A stretch of 64,000 nucleotides of DNA from Microbacterium jejuense (GCF_019511665.1 NZ_JAEUAW010000003.1:346510-410509), one strand, 5' to 3'; counted from the stretch's first letter, positions 1-9,241 are shown. A program made the numbers and translations. The notes: generated by a model from the sequence alone, not told the origin.

Positions 1-367
1 CGATCGTCGAGACGAACTGGGCGGTGCGGCGCGGGTCGGCGATGTCGGAGATCTGGTCGAGCAGGAGGTTCAGGTTCGCCGTCGCATCCTTCGCGTGTCC
101 GGCCCAGTACGCCGAGAACACGCCCGGCGAGCCGCCGAGCACGTCGACGCACACGCCGGAGTCGTCGGCGAGCGCCGGCAGCCCGGTGTGGGCGGCGGCG
201 GCACGCGCCTTGATCAGCGCGTTCTCGGCGAACGTGACGCCGTCCTCGACGGGCTCCGGGCCGTCATAGCCCACGACCTCGATGTCGGGGCGCGTCGCGG
301 CGACGATCGCCTGGAACTCCTCCACCTTGTGCGGGTTGTGGGTGGCCAGGACGATGCGGCGCTGCAT
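1..367 (-). CDS. rdgB: RdgB/HAM1-type non-canonical purine NTP pyrophosphatase (C-terminus cut by window edge)
   Basis: Removes dITP, XTP and similar damaged purine nucleotides by hydrolysing them to the monophosphate and pyrophosphate. The frame runs leftwards off the window, so only the first 122 residues are seen. The start MQRRIVLATHNPHK carries the family's S/T-x-N-x-x-K nucleotide-binding motif, followed by FAENALIKA and the catalytic-type LADDSG. The ATG lies 3 bases after the rph stop, so the two are almost certainly co-transcribed and coupled. It is the last gene of murI-rph-rdgB, an order common in actinobacteria. Confidence 0.93.
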   Translation of the reverse strand, partial: MQRRIVLATHNPHKVEEFQAIVAATRPDIEVVGYDGPEPVEDGVTFAENALIKARAAAAHTGLPALADDSGVCVDVLGGSPGVFSAYWAGHAKDATANLNLLLDQISDIADPRRTAQFVSTI

Positions 368-370
368 CCT

Positions 371-1114
371 TCACTCCCCCGCCGGGGCGAGCACGGCGGC
401 CTGGATGTCGCGCAGCGATGCGCAGCCGTTGACGCCGAGCTCCAGCAGCGCGTCGAGCTCGCGCTTGTCGAACGGCGCGCCCTCGGCGGTGCCCTGCACC
501 TCGACGAACAGCCCTCGGCCGGTGACGACGACGTTCATGTCGGTCTCGGCGCGCACGTCCTCGACGTAGGCGAGGTCGAGCATGGGCTCGCCGTCGATGA
601 TGCCGACCGAGACCGCCGACACCGAGTCGAACAGCACCTGCGCCTTCTGGCCGATGAACTTCTTGCCGCGCCCCCACTCGATCGCGTCGGCGAGCGCGAC
701 GTAGGCGCCCGTGATGGCCGCCGTGCGCGTGCCGCCGTCGGCCTGCAGCACGTCGCAGTCGATGACGATCGTGTTCTCGCCGAGCGCCTTCGTGTCGACG
801 ACGGCGCGGAGCGCGCGGCCGATCAGGCGCGAGATCTCGTGCGTGCGCCCGCCGATCTTGCCCTTGACGCTCTCGCGGTCGTTGCGGCTGTTGGTCGCGC
901 GCGGCAGCATCGCGTACTCGGCGGTCACCCACCCCTTGCCCTTGCCGGTGAGCCACCGCGGCACGCCGTTGGTGAACGACGCCGTGCACAGCACCTTGGT
1001 GCCGCCGAACGACACGAGCGCCGACCCTTCGGCCTGCGCGCTCCAGCCGCGCTCGATCGTGACGGGGCGGAGCTGGTCGACGGCGCGGCCGTCGGCGCGG
1101 GTGATCTCGGTCAT
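371..1114 (-). CDS. rph: Ribonuclease PH
   Basis: Phosphorolytic 3'-5' exoribonuclease that trims tRNA 3' ends. The 247-residue length is normal for the family. The N-terminus [18 protein letters not shown], the segment [17 protein letters not shown], the phosphate-binding region [17 protein letters not shown] and the [12 protein letters not shown] block are all typical. A GGAG ribosome site lies five bases before the ATG. It sits between murI and rdgB on the same strand, with a 102-base gap from murI that may hold its own weak promoter. Confidence 0.97.
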   Translation of the reverse strand: MTEITRADGRAVDQLRPVTIERGWSAQAEGSALVSFGGTKVLCTASFTNGVPRWLTGKGKGWVTAEYAMLPRATNSRNDRESVKGKIGGRTHEISRLIGRALRAVVDTKALGENTIVIDCDVLQADGGTRTAAITGAYVALADAIEWGRGKKFIGQKAQVLFDSVSAVSVGIIDGEPMLDLAYVEDVRAETDMNVVVTGRGLFVEVQGTAEGAPFDKRELDALLELGVNGCASLRDIQAAVLAPAGE

Positions 1115-1216
1115 TTCTCTCCTGGGTAGCCGGGCGTGTCCCAGAATCCGCCGCCGGCGGGGGCCCGCAACAGCAGATCTCGGGACATGAAGGGACGTCG
1201 GTGGGACATGGATGCC

Positions 1217-2059
1217 TCAGCCGAGGCGTGCGGGATCGTCGAAGCGGGGAAGGTCGATGGCGCCCGTCTGCACCAGGCGCACGTTCGTCACCTCGCGGCC
1301 CATCAGGCGGTGGGCCAGACGCAGGAACTCGTCGGCCGAGGCGCCGGTGGCCTCGTAGACGTGGTGGGGTGCGGCATCCGCCCCCGCGAGGAGGTCGCGC
1401 GACACGAGCTGGCGATAGACGTCCTTCGCCGTCTCGGTGTCGCTGGAGACGAGCGAGACGTCCGGTCCCATGACGTAGCTGATGGCGCCTTCGAGGAACG
1501 GGTAGTGCGTGCAGCCGAGCACGAGCGTGTCGACGCCGGCGTGCCGCAGCGGCGCGAGGTACTCCTCGGCGACGGCGAGCACCTCCGGCGAGTCGGTGAC
1601 GCCCGCCTCGACGAACTCGACGAAGCGCGGGCAGGCCTGCGCGAACACCGTGAGCCGCTCGTTGACGCCGAGCATGTCCTGGTACGCACCCGAGCCGATC
1701 GTGCCCGCCGTGCCGATGACGCCGACGCGGCCGTTGCGGGTCGTCGACATCGCCGTGCGCACGGCGGGATTGATCACCTCGACCACGGGCACGTCGTAGC
1801 GCTCGCGGGCATCGCGCAGCATCGCCGAGGACGCCGTGTTGCACGCGATCACGAGCATCTTGACGCCCTGCGCCACGAGGTCGTCGAGCACCTCGAGCGA
1901 GTAGCGGCGGACGTCGGCGATCGGCTTGGGGCCGTAGGGCGAGCGCGCGGTGTCGCCGATGTACAGGATCGACTCGCGCGGCAGCAGGGCCGAGACGGCT
2001 CTCGCGACGGTGAGCCCGCCGACTCCGGAGTCGAAGATTCCGATCGGCGCGTCGTTCAC
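1217..2059 (-). CDS. murI: Glutamate racemase
   Basis: Makes D-glutamate for peptidoglycan. The 280-residue protein starts with the family signature [16 protein letters not shown]. It holds both catalytic cysteine motifs, ACNTAS and LGCTHYPFL, about 110 residues apart, plus GDTARSPYG. The GTG start at 2059 has a -10-like TAGGCT (minus strand, 2068-2073) eight bases upstream, so the message probably has almost no leader. It heads the leftward murI-rph-rdgB group and is divergent from pncB across only 41 bases. Confidence 0.97.
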   Translation of the reverse strand: MNDAPIGIFDSGVGGLTVARAVSALLPRESILYIGDTARSPYGPKPIADVRRYSLEVLDDLVAQGVKMLVIACNTASSAMLRDARERYDVPVVEVINPAVRTAMSTTRNGRVGVIGTAGTIGSGAYQDMLGVNERLTVFAQACPRFVEFVEAGVTDSPEVLAVAEEYLAPLRHAGVDTLVLGCTHYPFLEGAISYVMGPDVSLVSSDTETAKDVYRQLVSRDLLAGADAAPHHVYEATGASADEFLRLAHRLMGREVTNVRLVQTGAIDLPRFDDPARLG

Positions 2060-2067
2060 GATGCCCC

Positions 2068-2093
2068 AGCCTACGCCAGGCGCTCACTAGGCT
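2068..2093. promoter_or_regulatory. Divergent leaderless-type promoters for murI (-) and pncB (+)
   Basis: Two TAGGCT -10 boxes lie in the 41-base gap: one on the minus strand at 2068-2073, eight bases before the murI GTG, and one on the plus strand at 2088-2093, seven bases before the pncB ATG. At these spacings transcription would begin at or beside the start codons. No clear -35 boxes are visible. Confidence 0.6.
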
Positions 2094-2100
2094 GGCCCGC

Positions 2101-3444
2101 ATGAGCCCATCGACCGCTCTGCTGACGGACCGCTACGAGCTCACGATGCTCGACGCCGCGCTCCGGGACGGCACCGCCCATCGTCGCTGCGTGTTCGAGC
2201 TGTTCGGCCGGCGTCTGTCGGGCGGACGCCGCTTCGGCGTCGTGGCCGGCACCGGCCGCCTGCTGTCACTGCTGCGCGACTTCCGCTTCGGCGACGACGA
2301 GCTGCGCTTCCTCCGCGACGAGCGGGTGGTGGATGCCGCCACCCTGACCTTCCTCGAGGGCTACCGGTTCACCGGCTCGGTGACGGGGTACCGCGAGGGC
2401 GAACTGTACTTCCCCGGGTCCCCACTGCTGACGATCGAGGGCACGTTCGCCGAGGCGGTCGTGCTCGAGACGCTCGCGCTCAGCGTCCTCAACCACGACT
2501 CCGCCGTCGCCACGGCCGCTGCGCGCATGAGCGTCGCCGCCGGTGACCGGCCGTTGGCCGAGATGGGCTCGCGGCGGGCCGGCGAGTCCTCCGCTGTCGC
2601 CGCGGCGCGTGCGGCGTACATCGCCGGGTTCGGCGCCACCTCGAACCTCGAGGCGGGCAGGCGGTGGGGCATCCCGACCATGGGGACAGCGGCGCACTCG
2701 TGGACGCTTCTGCACGACACCGAAGAGGACGCGTTCCGCGCTCAGATCGCGGCACTCGGCATCGACACAACGCTGCTGGTCGACACCTACGACATCCGCA
2801 CCGGGGTCGAGACGGCCATCCGCGTCGCCGGCACCGGGCTGGGCGGCGTCCGCATCGACTCCGGCGACCTGCCGACCGTGGCCGCGCAGGTGCGCGAGCA
2901 GCTCGACGCGCTCGGCGCGACGAAGACGCGCATCACCGTGACGAGCGACCTCGACGAACACGCGATCGCGGCGCTCGCGGCATCCCCGGTCGACGCGTAC
3001 GGCGTGGGGACGTCGGTCGTCACGGGGTCCGGCACCCCCACCGCCGGCATGGTCTACAAGCTCGTGGCGCGCCAGGACGCGGCGGGCGGGTGGGTCGGCG
3101 TCGCGAAGGCGTCCACCGACAAGGGGTCGAAGGGCGGACGCAAGGCGGCGTTCCGCACGCTCGACGGCGGCACGGCCACGAGCGAGCTCATCGTCGTCTC
3201 GGACGGCTTCGAGGCGCTCGAGCAGGCCGCCGCGCACCCCGACGCGCGGCCGCTGCAGGTCGCGCTGGTCGTCGACGGAGAGGTGGATGCCGCACACGAG
3301 GGCCCGAAGGGCGTCGAGAGCGCACGCGCCCACCACCTGCGCGTTCGCGAGGAGCTTCCGGTGAAGGCGCTCGCGCTCAGTCGCTCCGACCCGGCGATCC
3401 CGACCGTCTACGTCGACGCGACGCCGGCCGCCGCAGCGGTGTGA
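2101..3444 (+). CDS. pncB: Nicotinate phosphoribosyltransferase
   Basis: Joins nicotinate to PRPP in the Preiss-Handler NAD salvage pathway. The 447-residue protein begins TALLTDRYELTMLDAAL, the family's typical N-terminus. It has the EMGSRRA block with the nearby IAGFGATSN segment, a MGTAAHSW motif around the autophosphorylated histidine, and the phosphate-binding region VRIDSGDLP. The ATG at 2101 is seven bases after a TAGGCT box, suggesting a leaderless message. Its stop is 3 bases from the stop of the convergent DUF3039 gene. Confidence 0.95.
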   Translation: MSPSTALLTDRYELTMLDAALRDGTAHRRCVFELFGRRLSGGRRFGVVAGTGRLLSLLRDFRFGDDELRFLRDERVVDAATLTFLEGYRFTGSVTGYREGELYFPGSPLLTIEGTFAEAVVLETLALSVLNHDSAVATAAARMSVAAGDRPLAEMGSRRAGESSAVAAARAAYIAGFGATSNLEAGRRWGIPTMGTAAHSWTLLHDTEEDAFRAQIAALGIDTTLLVDTYDIRTGVETAIRVAGTGLGGVRIDSGDLPTVAAQVREQLDALGATKTRITVTSDLDEHAIAALAASPVDAYGVGTSVVTGSGTPTAGMVYKLVARQDAAGGWVGVAKASTDKGSKGGRKAAFRTLDGGTATSELIVVSDGFEALEQAAAHPDARPLQVALVVDGEVDAAHEGPKGVESARAHHLRVREELPVKALALSRSDPAIPTVYVDATPAAAAV

Positions 3445-3447
3445 ACG

Positions 3448-3732
3448 TCAGCCCTGCAGCGACTCGTAGATCTCTTTGCAGGTGGGGCAGACGGGGAACT
3501 TCTCGGGATCGCGGCCCGGCGTCCACTTCTTGCCGCACAGCGCGCGCACCGGCTTGCCCGTGATCGCGGACTCGAGGATCTTGTCCTTCTTCACGTAGTG
3601 CGAGAAGCGCTCATGGTCGCCCGGTTCGATCTGCTCTTCTTTGAGGAGCTCTTCGAGCTCGCGATCGAGGGTCGCGATACCGCCCTGGTCCGGGCTGCCG
3701 TCCCGATCAGAGGCGTAAGGGGGCGTGCTCAT
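3448..3732 (-). CDS. DUF3039 family protein
   Basis: A 94-residue protein of an uncharacterised actinobacterial family. The C-terminal half has the family pattern RFSHYVKKDKILES, then RALCGKKWTPGRDPEKFPVCPTCKEIYE. The three cysteines in ALCGKKW and CPTC resemble a small metal-binding knuckle. The start is ATG at 3732 (MSTPPYASD), with TACACT eight bases upstream on the minus strand at 3741-3746. The upstream extension of the frame is not conserved-looking. It lies downstream of the ABC permease on the same strand but seems to have its own promoter. Confidence 0.9.
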   Translation of the reverse strand: MSTPPYASDRDGSPDQGGIATLDRELEELLKEEQIEPGDHERFSHYVKKDKILESAITGKPVRALCGKKWTPGRDPEKFPVCPTCKEIYESLQG

Positions 3733-3782
3733 GGTCTGCCAGTGTAGTCGCGACCGGCCGACCCGGGGCTGGTTCCCCCGAG

Positions 3783-5348
3783 TCACGTGGACTCGGCGAA
3801 CTCCATCAGGCGGCCTCCCCGGCGCTCGAAGACCACGGACCCGATCACGACGCCGACGACCAGGACGCCCAGGCCGATCGCCAGGCCGCCCCACAGCGCC
3901 GTGGTCGCCGCGGTGGTGTCCCCCTGCAGGGCAAGCCAGCCGCACCACACGACGGGCGCCGACAGCACGAGGACGCCGAGCATCACGACGCCCTGCGCGA
4001 CGGCTCCGCCGGCGCTCGTCCGCTGCGGCTGCTGGAACGGGCTCTCACCCGGCCGCGACACCGCGTACGGCGCCACCACCGACGAGATGCTCGACAGGCC
4101 GAGCCCCGAAAGGAAGAGCACCGCGCACACCCCGGTCAGCGCCGGAAGGATCGCCCATCGTCCGTGCAGCGAGGTGGCCACGGGCACCGCGACGGCCAGC
4201 AGGGGCACCCCCACCAGCAACACGGGCACGAGGCGCCCGACACGGTCAGACACACCGCGCACGCCCCCCGAGATGTGCATCCACACCGCCGTGGAGTCGT
4301 ACGCGACGTCGTCGTGCGGCAGCCAGCCGAGGAACAGTGCCGCAAAGGGCACCGGCACGAGGGCGACGATCTCGGGAGGGACCCCCGCGACCAGGAGCGG
4401 CACCGTCGTGATGGCGGCGGCGACGGGGATGACGAGCGCGTTGACGACGTACCGGCGGTCGCCGAACCAGTACACGAGGCTGCGCGCGGCGATGGCGCCG
4501 CCGGGAGTGCCCGGGGCGACGCCGAACCAGCCGAGTCCCGCACGCTCACGGCCCGTGCCGGGCCGCTCGGTCGTCGTCAGCAGCCGGCGGACCGCCCACA
4601 GCCACAGCAGGCCCAGCGCGACGATCGTCGCGACGGCCACCAGCACGGCCGGCCAGACCGACTGACCCGCCGCGAGCGCACCCGGAATCGCCCACGCCGC
4701 GCCGAACGGCGTCAGCGCCAGTGCGTCGACGGCTCGCAGCAGCTGCTGCGGCACCGCTCCGCGCCATTCGAGCGAGGCGAGGAAGACACCGACCGGCACG
4801 ACCACCACCAGCACGACGAGGACGAAGACGCCCGACAGCTCGCGGGAGCGCCGTTCGCGCAGGAACAGCGACGCGAGCGCGCCGCACACGCGCGCGAACA
4901 GCGAGCAGGTGAGCACGCCGAGCACGACGCTCACGACCCCGATCGCGACGGGAACGCCGTGGTCGGCCCAGACGATGGCCGCACACACCGCGATGGCGAT
5001 GAGCGCGAGGATCGGCACGCTGATGAGCCCTGCGACCACGAGGATGCCCGCGAGTCGTCCGCGCGGGAGGCCGAAGAGCGCGAACCGCCGCGGATCCAGC
5101 GGGTCGTCGAGCGCGCCGATGAGCGGGGCGAGCGCGAACCCGAGCGTCACCGCGGAGCCGCCCAGCACCGTGACCGTCCGCACGGCGTCCGGCGCGGCAT
5201 CCCTCATCGTCAGCAGCGCCCAGCAGGCACCCGCCGTCGCGGCGGCGAGGATGACGAGCCCGAGCACGACACGCACGACGTGACCGGCGTGTCCGCGCAG
5301 AGCGCCGAACAGCAGCGCGAGCCTCAGCCTGAGAACGTGTGCAGCCAC
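3783..5348 (-). CDS. ABC transporter permease, about 12 membrane segments
   Basis: A 521-residue, strongly hydrophobic protein with around twelve predicted helices, for example VVLGLVILAAATAGACWALL near residue 30. It probably forms the channel of an exporter whose substrate cannot be told from sequence. The GTG start at 5348 overlaps the end of the ATPase gene by 25 bases, which argues for translational coupling and a shared complex. No later start fits as well. It resembles actinobacterial ABC-2-like permeases paired with one ATPase gene; I see no catalytic motif. Confidence 0.8.
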   Translation of the reverse strand: MAAHVLRLRLALLFGALRGHAGHVVRVVLGLVILAAATAGACWALLTMRDAAPDAVRTVTVLGGSAVTLGFALAPLIGALDDPLDPRRFALFGLPRGRLAGILVVAGLISVPILALIAIAVCAAIVWADHGVPVAIGVVSVVLGVLTCSLFARVCGALASLFLRERRSRELSGVFVLVVLVVVVPVGVFLASLEWRGAVPQQLLRAVDALALTPFGAAWAIPGALAAGQSVWPAVLVAVATIVALGLLWLWAVRRLLTTTERPGTGRERAGLGWFGVAPGTPGGAIAARSLVYWFGDRRYVVNALVIPVAAAITTVPLLVAGVPPEIVALVPVPFAALFLGWLPHDDVAYDSTAVWMHISGGVRGVSDRVGRLVPVLLVGVPLLAVAVPVATSLHGRWAILPALTGVCAVLFLSGLGLSSISSVVAPYAVSRPGESPFQQPQRTSAGGAVAQGVVMLGVLVLSAPVVWCGWLALQGDTTAATTALWGGLAIGLGVLVVGVVIGSVVFERRGGRLMEFAEST

Positions 5349-6649
5349 TCGAGGCCCTCCACGTCGCTGAGGCCGCCCGCGAGCTCGACGAACCTCTGCT
5401 CGAGCGTGAGCTCGCCGCGGACCTCGTCGACCGTGCCCTCGGCGAGCACCTGCCCCGCGACGATGACCGCGACGCGCGAGCAGACGCGCTCGACGAGCTC
5501 CATGCCGTGACTGGAGAGGATGACCGTGCCGCCGTGCGCGACGTAGGCCGACAGGATGTCGAGGATGATCGCGCTCGACACCGGGTCGACCGCCTCGAAC
5601 GGCTCGTCGAGCACGAGCACGCGCGGCGAGTGGATCATGGCGCCGGCGAGCATGACCTTCTTGAGCATGCCCGCGGAGTAGTCCGACACGCTGCGTCCGA
5701 GCGCGTCCTGAAGGTCGAACGCCCGCGCCAGATCGGCGGTGCGGCTCTCGACGACGGCCGGCGGCAGCCCCCGCAGCACGCCGTAGTAGTAGAGCAGCTG
5801 GCGACCGGTCAGCCGGTCGAACGTGCGCAGGCGATCAGGCAGCACGCCCATGAGCTTCTTCGCCGCGAGCGGGTGGGCTGCGGCATCCACGCCCCCCACC
5901 TCGATGGTTCCCCGATCGGGCTCGAGGAGCCCGGCGATCATCGACAGGGTCGTGGTCTTGCCGGCCCCGTTCGGACCGACCAGGCCGTAGAACGTGCCCA
6001 CCGGCACGGTGAGGTCGATGCCGTCGACGGCGTGCGTGCTGCCGAAGCGCTTGGTGACGCCTCGGAGCACGAGCGCCTCACCGGCGGCGGCCCCCAGGGT
6101 CGGCACGACGACGGGCGCGTGAGTGGATGCCGCAGCCGCGGGCTCGGCGTCGGTCTCTTGCTCCACGGGTGCGGCGATCGGCTCCGCAGCGGAAGGCGCG
6201 GGAGCGGGCGTGGACTCGGCCTCGGGTGCCTCGGGCGCGGGTGCGGCGGTGGGAGCCTCTGACTCGGCGGTCGGGGCTGCAGCCTCCGCGACAGGCGCCT
6301 CTGCTTCTGCGGCGGGCGATTCGACGGCAGGAGCTTCCGTCTCGGCCGTCGAGGGCTGCGCTGCGGCGGGAAGCGGGGGTTTGGGCGGCACGACGATCGC
6401 GGCCGCCACGGATGCGGCGATCTCCAGGTCGCTCGGCAGGGGCGGCGGCGGCCCCGGATCCGCCGGAGCGGCGGCCGCGCGCTTCTTGCGCGGTGCGGAC
6501 TTGCCGCCCTGACGCGGAGCCCGAGCCGGGCGACGCGGCTTCTCGGACGGCTGCGCCACCGTGTCCGAGATCCGCACGACGCGCGCGCTCGACGGCCGGT
6601 CCGGCTCTTCCGGATCGATGTCGTTCGGCACCGGGAGGGAGGCTGTCAC
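5324..6649 (-). CDS. ABC transporter ATPase with a ~190-residue Ala/Pro/Glu-rich N-terminal extension
   Basis: Energises the overlapping permease. The nucleotide-binding domain begins near residue 192 (LVLRGVTKRFG). It shows Walker A GPNGAGKT (225-232), a degenerate signature YSAGM (324-328), Walker B VLVLDEPFEAVDP and the H-loop SSHGMELVE. A plain glutamine in the Q-loop is not obvious. Before it come a basic patch (about 38-57) and a long run of Ala, Pro and Glu (65-180). The GTG start is supported by TACGTT six bases upstream (minus strand, 6656-6661). The ATPase core is sure; the purpose of the head is unknown. Confidence 0.9.
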   Translation of the reverse strand: MTASLPVPNDIDPEEPDRPSSARVVRISDTVAQPSEKPRRPARAPRQGGKSAPRKKRAAAAPADPGPPPPLPSDLEIAASVAAAIVVPPKPPLPAAAQPSTAETEAPAVESPAAEAEAPVAEAAAPTAESEAPTAAPAPEAPEAESTPAPAPSAAEPIAAPVEQETDAEPAAAASTHAPVVVPTLGAAAGEALVLRGVTKRFGSTHAVDGIDLTVPVGTFYGLVGPNGAGKTTTLSMIAGLLEPDRGTIEVGGVDAAAHPLAAKKLMGVLPDRLRTFDRLTGRQLLYYYGVLRGLPPAVVESRTADLARAFDLQDALGRSVSDYSAGMLKKVMLAGAMIHSPRVLVLDEPFEAVDPVSSAIILDILSAYVAHGGTVILSSHGMELVERVCSRVAVIVAGQVLAEGTVDEVRGELTLEQRFVELAGGLSDVEGLEWLHTFSG

Positions 6650-6772
6650 CGCTCCAACGTATCAAGCGGGCCTGATCGCGTGGCAGATCCTGTCGCCGAG
6701 TCTCTTAATACGCGTTATGTCACGAAACGGCAACGGCGGCCGCCCATTCTGCACCTTTTCAGTCGCCTTCGA

Positions 6773-6778
6773 TACCCT
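6773..6778 (+). promoter_or_regulatory. Candidate -10 box for the nucleotidyltransferase gene
   Basis: TACCCT at 6773-6778 lies in the 195-base gap between two divergent genes. No start codon follows at leaderless spacing, so the message would carry a leader of about 60 bases ending in the AGGAG ribosome site at 6834-6838. No good -35 box is visible. Confidence 0.35.
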
Positions 6779-6844
6779 GGTTCCGGCACGAAGGGGTGTC
6801 GCGCCGGTGAACCGGCAGTGAATCACGCACTTCAGGAGCAGATT

Positions 6845-7537
6845 TTGACCCTTCAGACCGTCATCCTCGCAGCCGGAATGGGCTCGCGTCTCGGACGCAG
6901 CCTTCCGAAGCCGCTCACCGAGCTCAGCGACGGCCGCAGCATCATGCAGCAGCAGCACGACAACATCCGCGCTGCGTTCGGCGGCGACGCCAAGATCACG
7001 ACCGTCGTCGGCTACCGCGCCGAGACCATCGTCGAGGCATTCCCCCACGTCGACTACGTCTACAACGACCGGTACGACCAGACCAACACGTCGAAGAGCC
7101 TGCTGCGCGCCCTCGCCAAGACGGGCAGGGGTGGCGTGCTCTGGATGAACGGCGACGTCGTCTTCGACCCGCGCGTGCTCGGCCGTGCGATCGAGCTCAT
7201 CGAGCGCGACCAGTCGTTCGTCACCGTCAACACCTCCAAGGTGAGCGACGAAGAGGTCAAGTACACCGTCACGCCGGAGGGCTTCATCAAGGAGCTGTCG
7301 AAGACCGTCAAGGGCGGCATCGGCGAGGCCGTGGGCATCAACTACATCTCCAGCGCCGACAAGAAGTCGTTCATGCGCCACCTCTCGCGCGTCGACGACC
7401 AGGATTACTTCGAGCGCGGCCTCGAGCTCGCGATCGCCGAGGACGGCGTGCTGCTCGCGCCGCTCGACATCTCTGACCTGTACGCCGTCGAGGTCGACTT
7501 CGCCGAGGACCTCGAGCGCGCGAACCTGTTCGTCTGA
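6845..7537 (+). CDS. Sugar/phosphocholine-type NTP nucleotidyltransferase
   Basis: A 230-residue Rossmann-type nucleotidyltransferase that activates a phosphorylated sugar, alditol or choline with an NTP. The fingerprint is at the N-terminus: VILAAGMGSRLGRSLPKPL, then WMNGDVVFDP as the metal-binding region. I place the start at TTG 6845, because AGGAG (6834-6838) sits six bases before it and the conserved fold begins at once; the open frame upstream has no such support. LicC-like cytidylyltransferases look most similar to me, but the substrate is not settled. It lies upstream of the glycerophosphotransferase cluster, so a role in a surface polymer is possible. Confidence 0.8.
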   Translation: MTLQTVILAAGMGSRLGRSLPKPLTELSDGRSIMQQQHDNIRAAFGGDAKITTVVGYRAETIVEAFPHVDYVYNDRYDQTNTSKSLLRALAKTGRGGVLWMNGDVVFDPRVLGRAIELIERDQSFVTVNTSKVSDEEVKYTVTPEGFIKELSKTVKGGIGEAVGINYISSADKKSFMRHLSRVDDQDYFERGLELAIAEDGVLLAPLDISDLYAVEVDFAEDLERANLFV

Positions 7538-7607
7538 TCAGACGCCGAACCGCTGGTCGGATGCCGTTCGCGGCATTCGCCCAGCGGTTCGTCTTAGGCT
7601 GACGTCG

Positions 7608-8513
7608 ATGGCCGAGAAGGTTCACCGCATCCACTCCCTCCCCGACGACGCGCCGTGGCGGGGTGGCCTGCCGCCTGCAGGGTCGCCGGAGCATCCGCTC
7701 ACGATCCGCGCCCTCGACCGCGTGCTCGCGATCCAGCGCCCCGCGGTGCTGGCGCATCTGCGCAGCATCCGGCTGCGGCATCCCCACGCCACACCGGCAG
7801 AGATCGTGCGCATCCTCGAGCGTCGCTACCTCGCGGCCGTCACCACCGGCGGTGCCGCAGTCGGTGCGACAGCCGTCGTCCCGGGCATCGGGACCGGCGT
7901 GACCCTGGCGCTCAGCGGTGTCGAGACCGTGGCGTTCCTCGAGGCCACGACCCTCTTCGCGCAGTCAGTCGCCGAGGTTCACGGCATCCCGGTCGCCGAT
8001 CCCGACCGCGCGCGTGCGCTGGTGCTGACCCTCATGCTCGGCAAGGAGGGCGTCGACCTCGTCGCCCAGCTCGCCGGCCAGGCGGCCGGGCGCGGCCCGA
8101 ACCGCTCCACCTACTGGGGCGAACTCGTCACCAAGACGCTGCCGCGCGCCGCTGTCGGCCCCATGGTCGACCGCCTCAAGTCCGCGTTCATCCGCCAATT
8201 CGCCGCTCGCGGCGGGGCCTCGTGGATCGGCAAGGCGCTGCCGTTCGGCATCGGCGCCGCCGTCGGCGGGGCGGGCAACAACATCCTCGGGCGTCGCGTG
8301 CTCACCGGCTCACGGCGCGCGTTCGGGATGCCGCCGATCGACCTTCCCGCGGAGCTCGAGCCCCGCCCGGGGGCGGACCGCATCGAGCGCGTGGCCGGAC
8401 GCGGCGTGCGCCGCGCCGGTGAGGCCGTCATCGGCGGCGTCACCCGAGGCTCGGCGGTCGTGGCCGGCATCGTGCGGCGGCGTCGGCCCGAGCTGGAGGC
8501 TCCGGAGGACTGA
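7608..8513 (+). CDS. Unknown protein, EcsC-like hydrophobic core
   Basis: A 301-residue protein I do not firmly recognise. Residues 82-125 form a glycine-rich hydrophobic core (TTGGAAVGATAVVPGIGTG) followed by an amphipathic helix, a layout like EcsC-family proteins. A second Gly/Ala-rich patch lies near 205-225 and the tail is basic. The ATG at 7608 follows TAGGCT (7595-7600) by seven bases, so it is probably leaderless. No catalytic motif or signal peptide is seen. It may associate with membranes. Confidence 0.72.
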   Translation: MAEKVHRIHSLPDDAPWRGGLPPAGSPEHPLTIRALDRVLAIQRPAVLAHLRSIRLRHPHATPAEIVRILERRYLAAVTTGGAAVGATAVVPGIGTGVTLALSGVETVAFLEATTLFAQSVAEVHGIPVADPDRARALVLTLMLGKEGVDLVAQLAGQAAGRGPNRSTYWGELVTKTLPRAAVGPMVDRLKSAFIRQFAARGGASWIGKALPFGIGAAVGGAGNNILGRRVLTGSRRAFGMPPIDLPAELEPRPGADRIERVAGRGVRRAGEAVIGGVTRGSAVVAGIVRRRRPELEAPED

Positions 8514-8615
8514 CCCTCCTCCCCAGGCGGCGTCGTCGTCGGCGTTTGCACAGAGGGGGACGTTTCCGCCGGGCGAACGCGTCGTGGCGTCCGACGCCGC
8601 TCCTACCGTGGCGCC

Positions 8616-8915
8616 ATGCTGCGAGCCATCGATCCCGACGATCCTCTTCCGCCCTTCGCATATCGCGTGCCGTGGCGCGTCGATCGCCTCTACGACCGGC
8701 ATCCCCTCGTGACCAACGTCGGGCCGGCCGCCCTGGACTTCGTCCGGGCGTTCGTGGATCTCGGCGCTCGGACGGCGACCGAGCACTGGGGGCAGATGCC
8801 TCCCGGCGACACGGCCGAGCTGTGTCTGTGCGACGCCGACGACGACACGACGGTCACCATCGCGTGGTTCCGTCCCGACGACGGTGAGGAGTACCTGTGG
8901 AAGTTCGGGATGTGA
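8616..8915 (+). CDS. Small hypothetical protein (99 aa)
   Basis: No family recognised. The protein is acidic and tryptophan-containing (WRVDRLYDRHPLVTN, EHWGQMPPGDTAEL, WFRPDDGEEYLWKFG), with an alternating pattern that suggests a small beta-rich fold. The ATG at 8616 is six bases after TACCGT (8604-8609), matching the window's leaderless start style. It is followed after 36 bases by another small gene on the same strand. Confidence 0.65.
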   Translation: MLRAIDPDDPLPPFAYRVPWRVDRLYDRHPLVTNVGPAALDFVRAFVDLGARTATEHWGQMPPGDTAELCLCDADDDTTVTIAWFRPDDGEEYLWKFGM

Positions 8916-8951
8916 GTCGCGACGACGGTTCGGCGGAGCGACAATACCGTC

Positions 8952-9182
8952 ATGGGTCTGTTCAGCAAGCTCCCCGAAGAGCCCGTCGAGTGGGCGGGGC
9001 TCCCCTCCGAACCCGCACGAGCCGAGTCCGCGGCCGAACGACTCGCTGCGGCGCCCACGACGGACCTCGGCGGCTTGGGCCTGGCCGACCCCGGCGCTGC
9101 CGGCGCGGTCGAGTCGATCGTGATCCCCGTGGCCCCGGTGATCGAGATCGCACAGCCGCAGGAGTCGGGCGAGGACGAGTAG
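8952..9182 (+). CDS. Small acidic hypothetical protein (76 aa)
   Basis: No family recognised. MGLFSKLPEEPVEW opens the protein, then comes a low-complexity Ala/Glu/Pro region and an acidic tail ESGEDE. It is probably disordered. GACAAT (8940-8945) lies six bases before the ATG, so a leaderless message is plausible. Coding is supported by the start context and base composition rather than by any motif. Confidence 0.55.
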   Translation: MGLFSKLPEEPVEWAGLPSEPARAESAAERLAAAPTTDLGGLGLADPGAAGAVESIVIPVAPVIEIAQPQESGEDE

Positions 9183-9241
9183 ACGCCTGCGTCGAACGCT
9201 GTTCGGAGTCTTGCTCCGGGCGGGCCGACACACTCGCCGTG

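Noticed and set aside
264..2102. Long arginine-rich open frame antisense or frame-shifted to murI, rph and rdgB
   Set aside because: It is a GC-driven shadow. The murI and rph products in the other frame carry complete family motifs, while this frame is low-complexity Arg/Ala.
6710..6725. ACGCGT-centred repeat in the gap before the nucleotidyltransferase gene
   Set aside because: Only the six-base core is symmetric; the flanks do not pair, so it is not a convincing operator.
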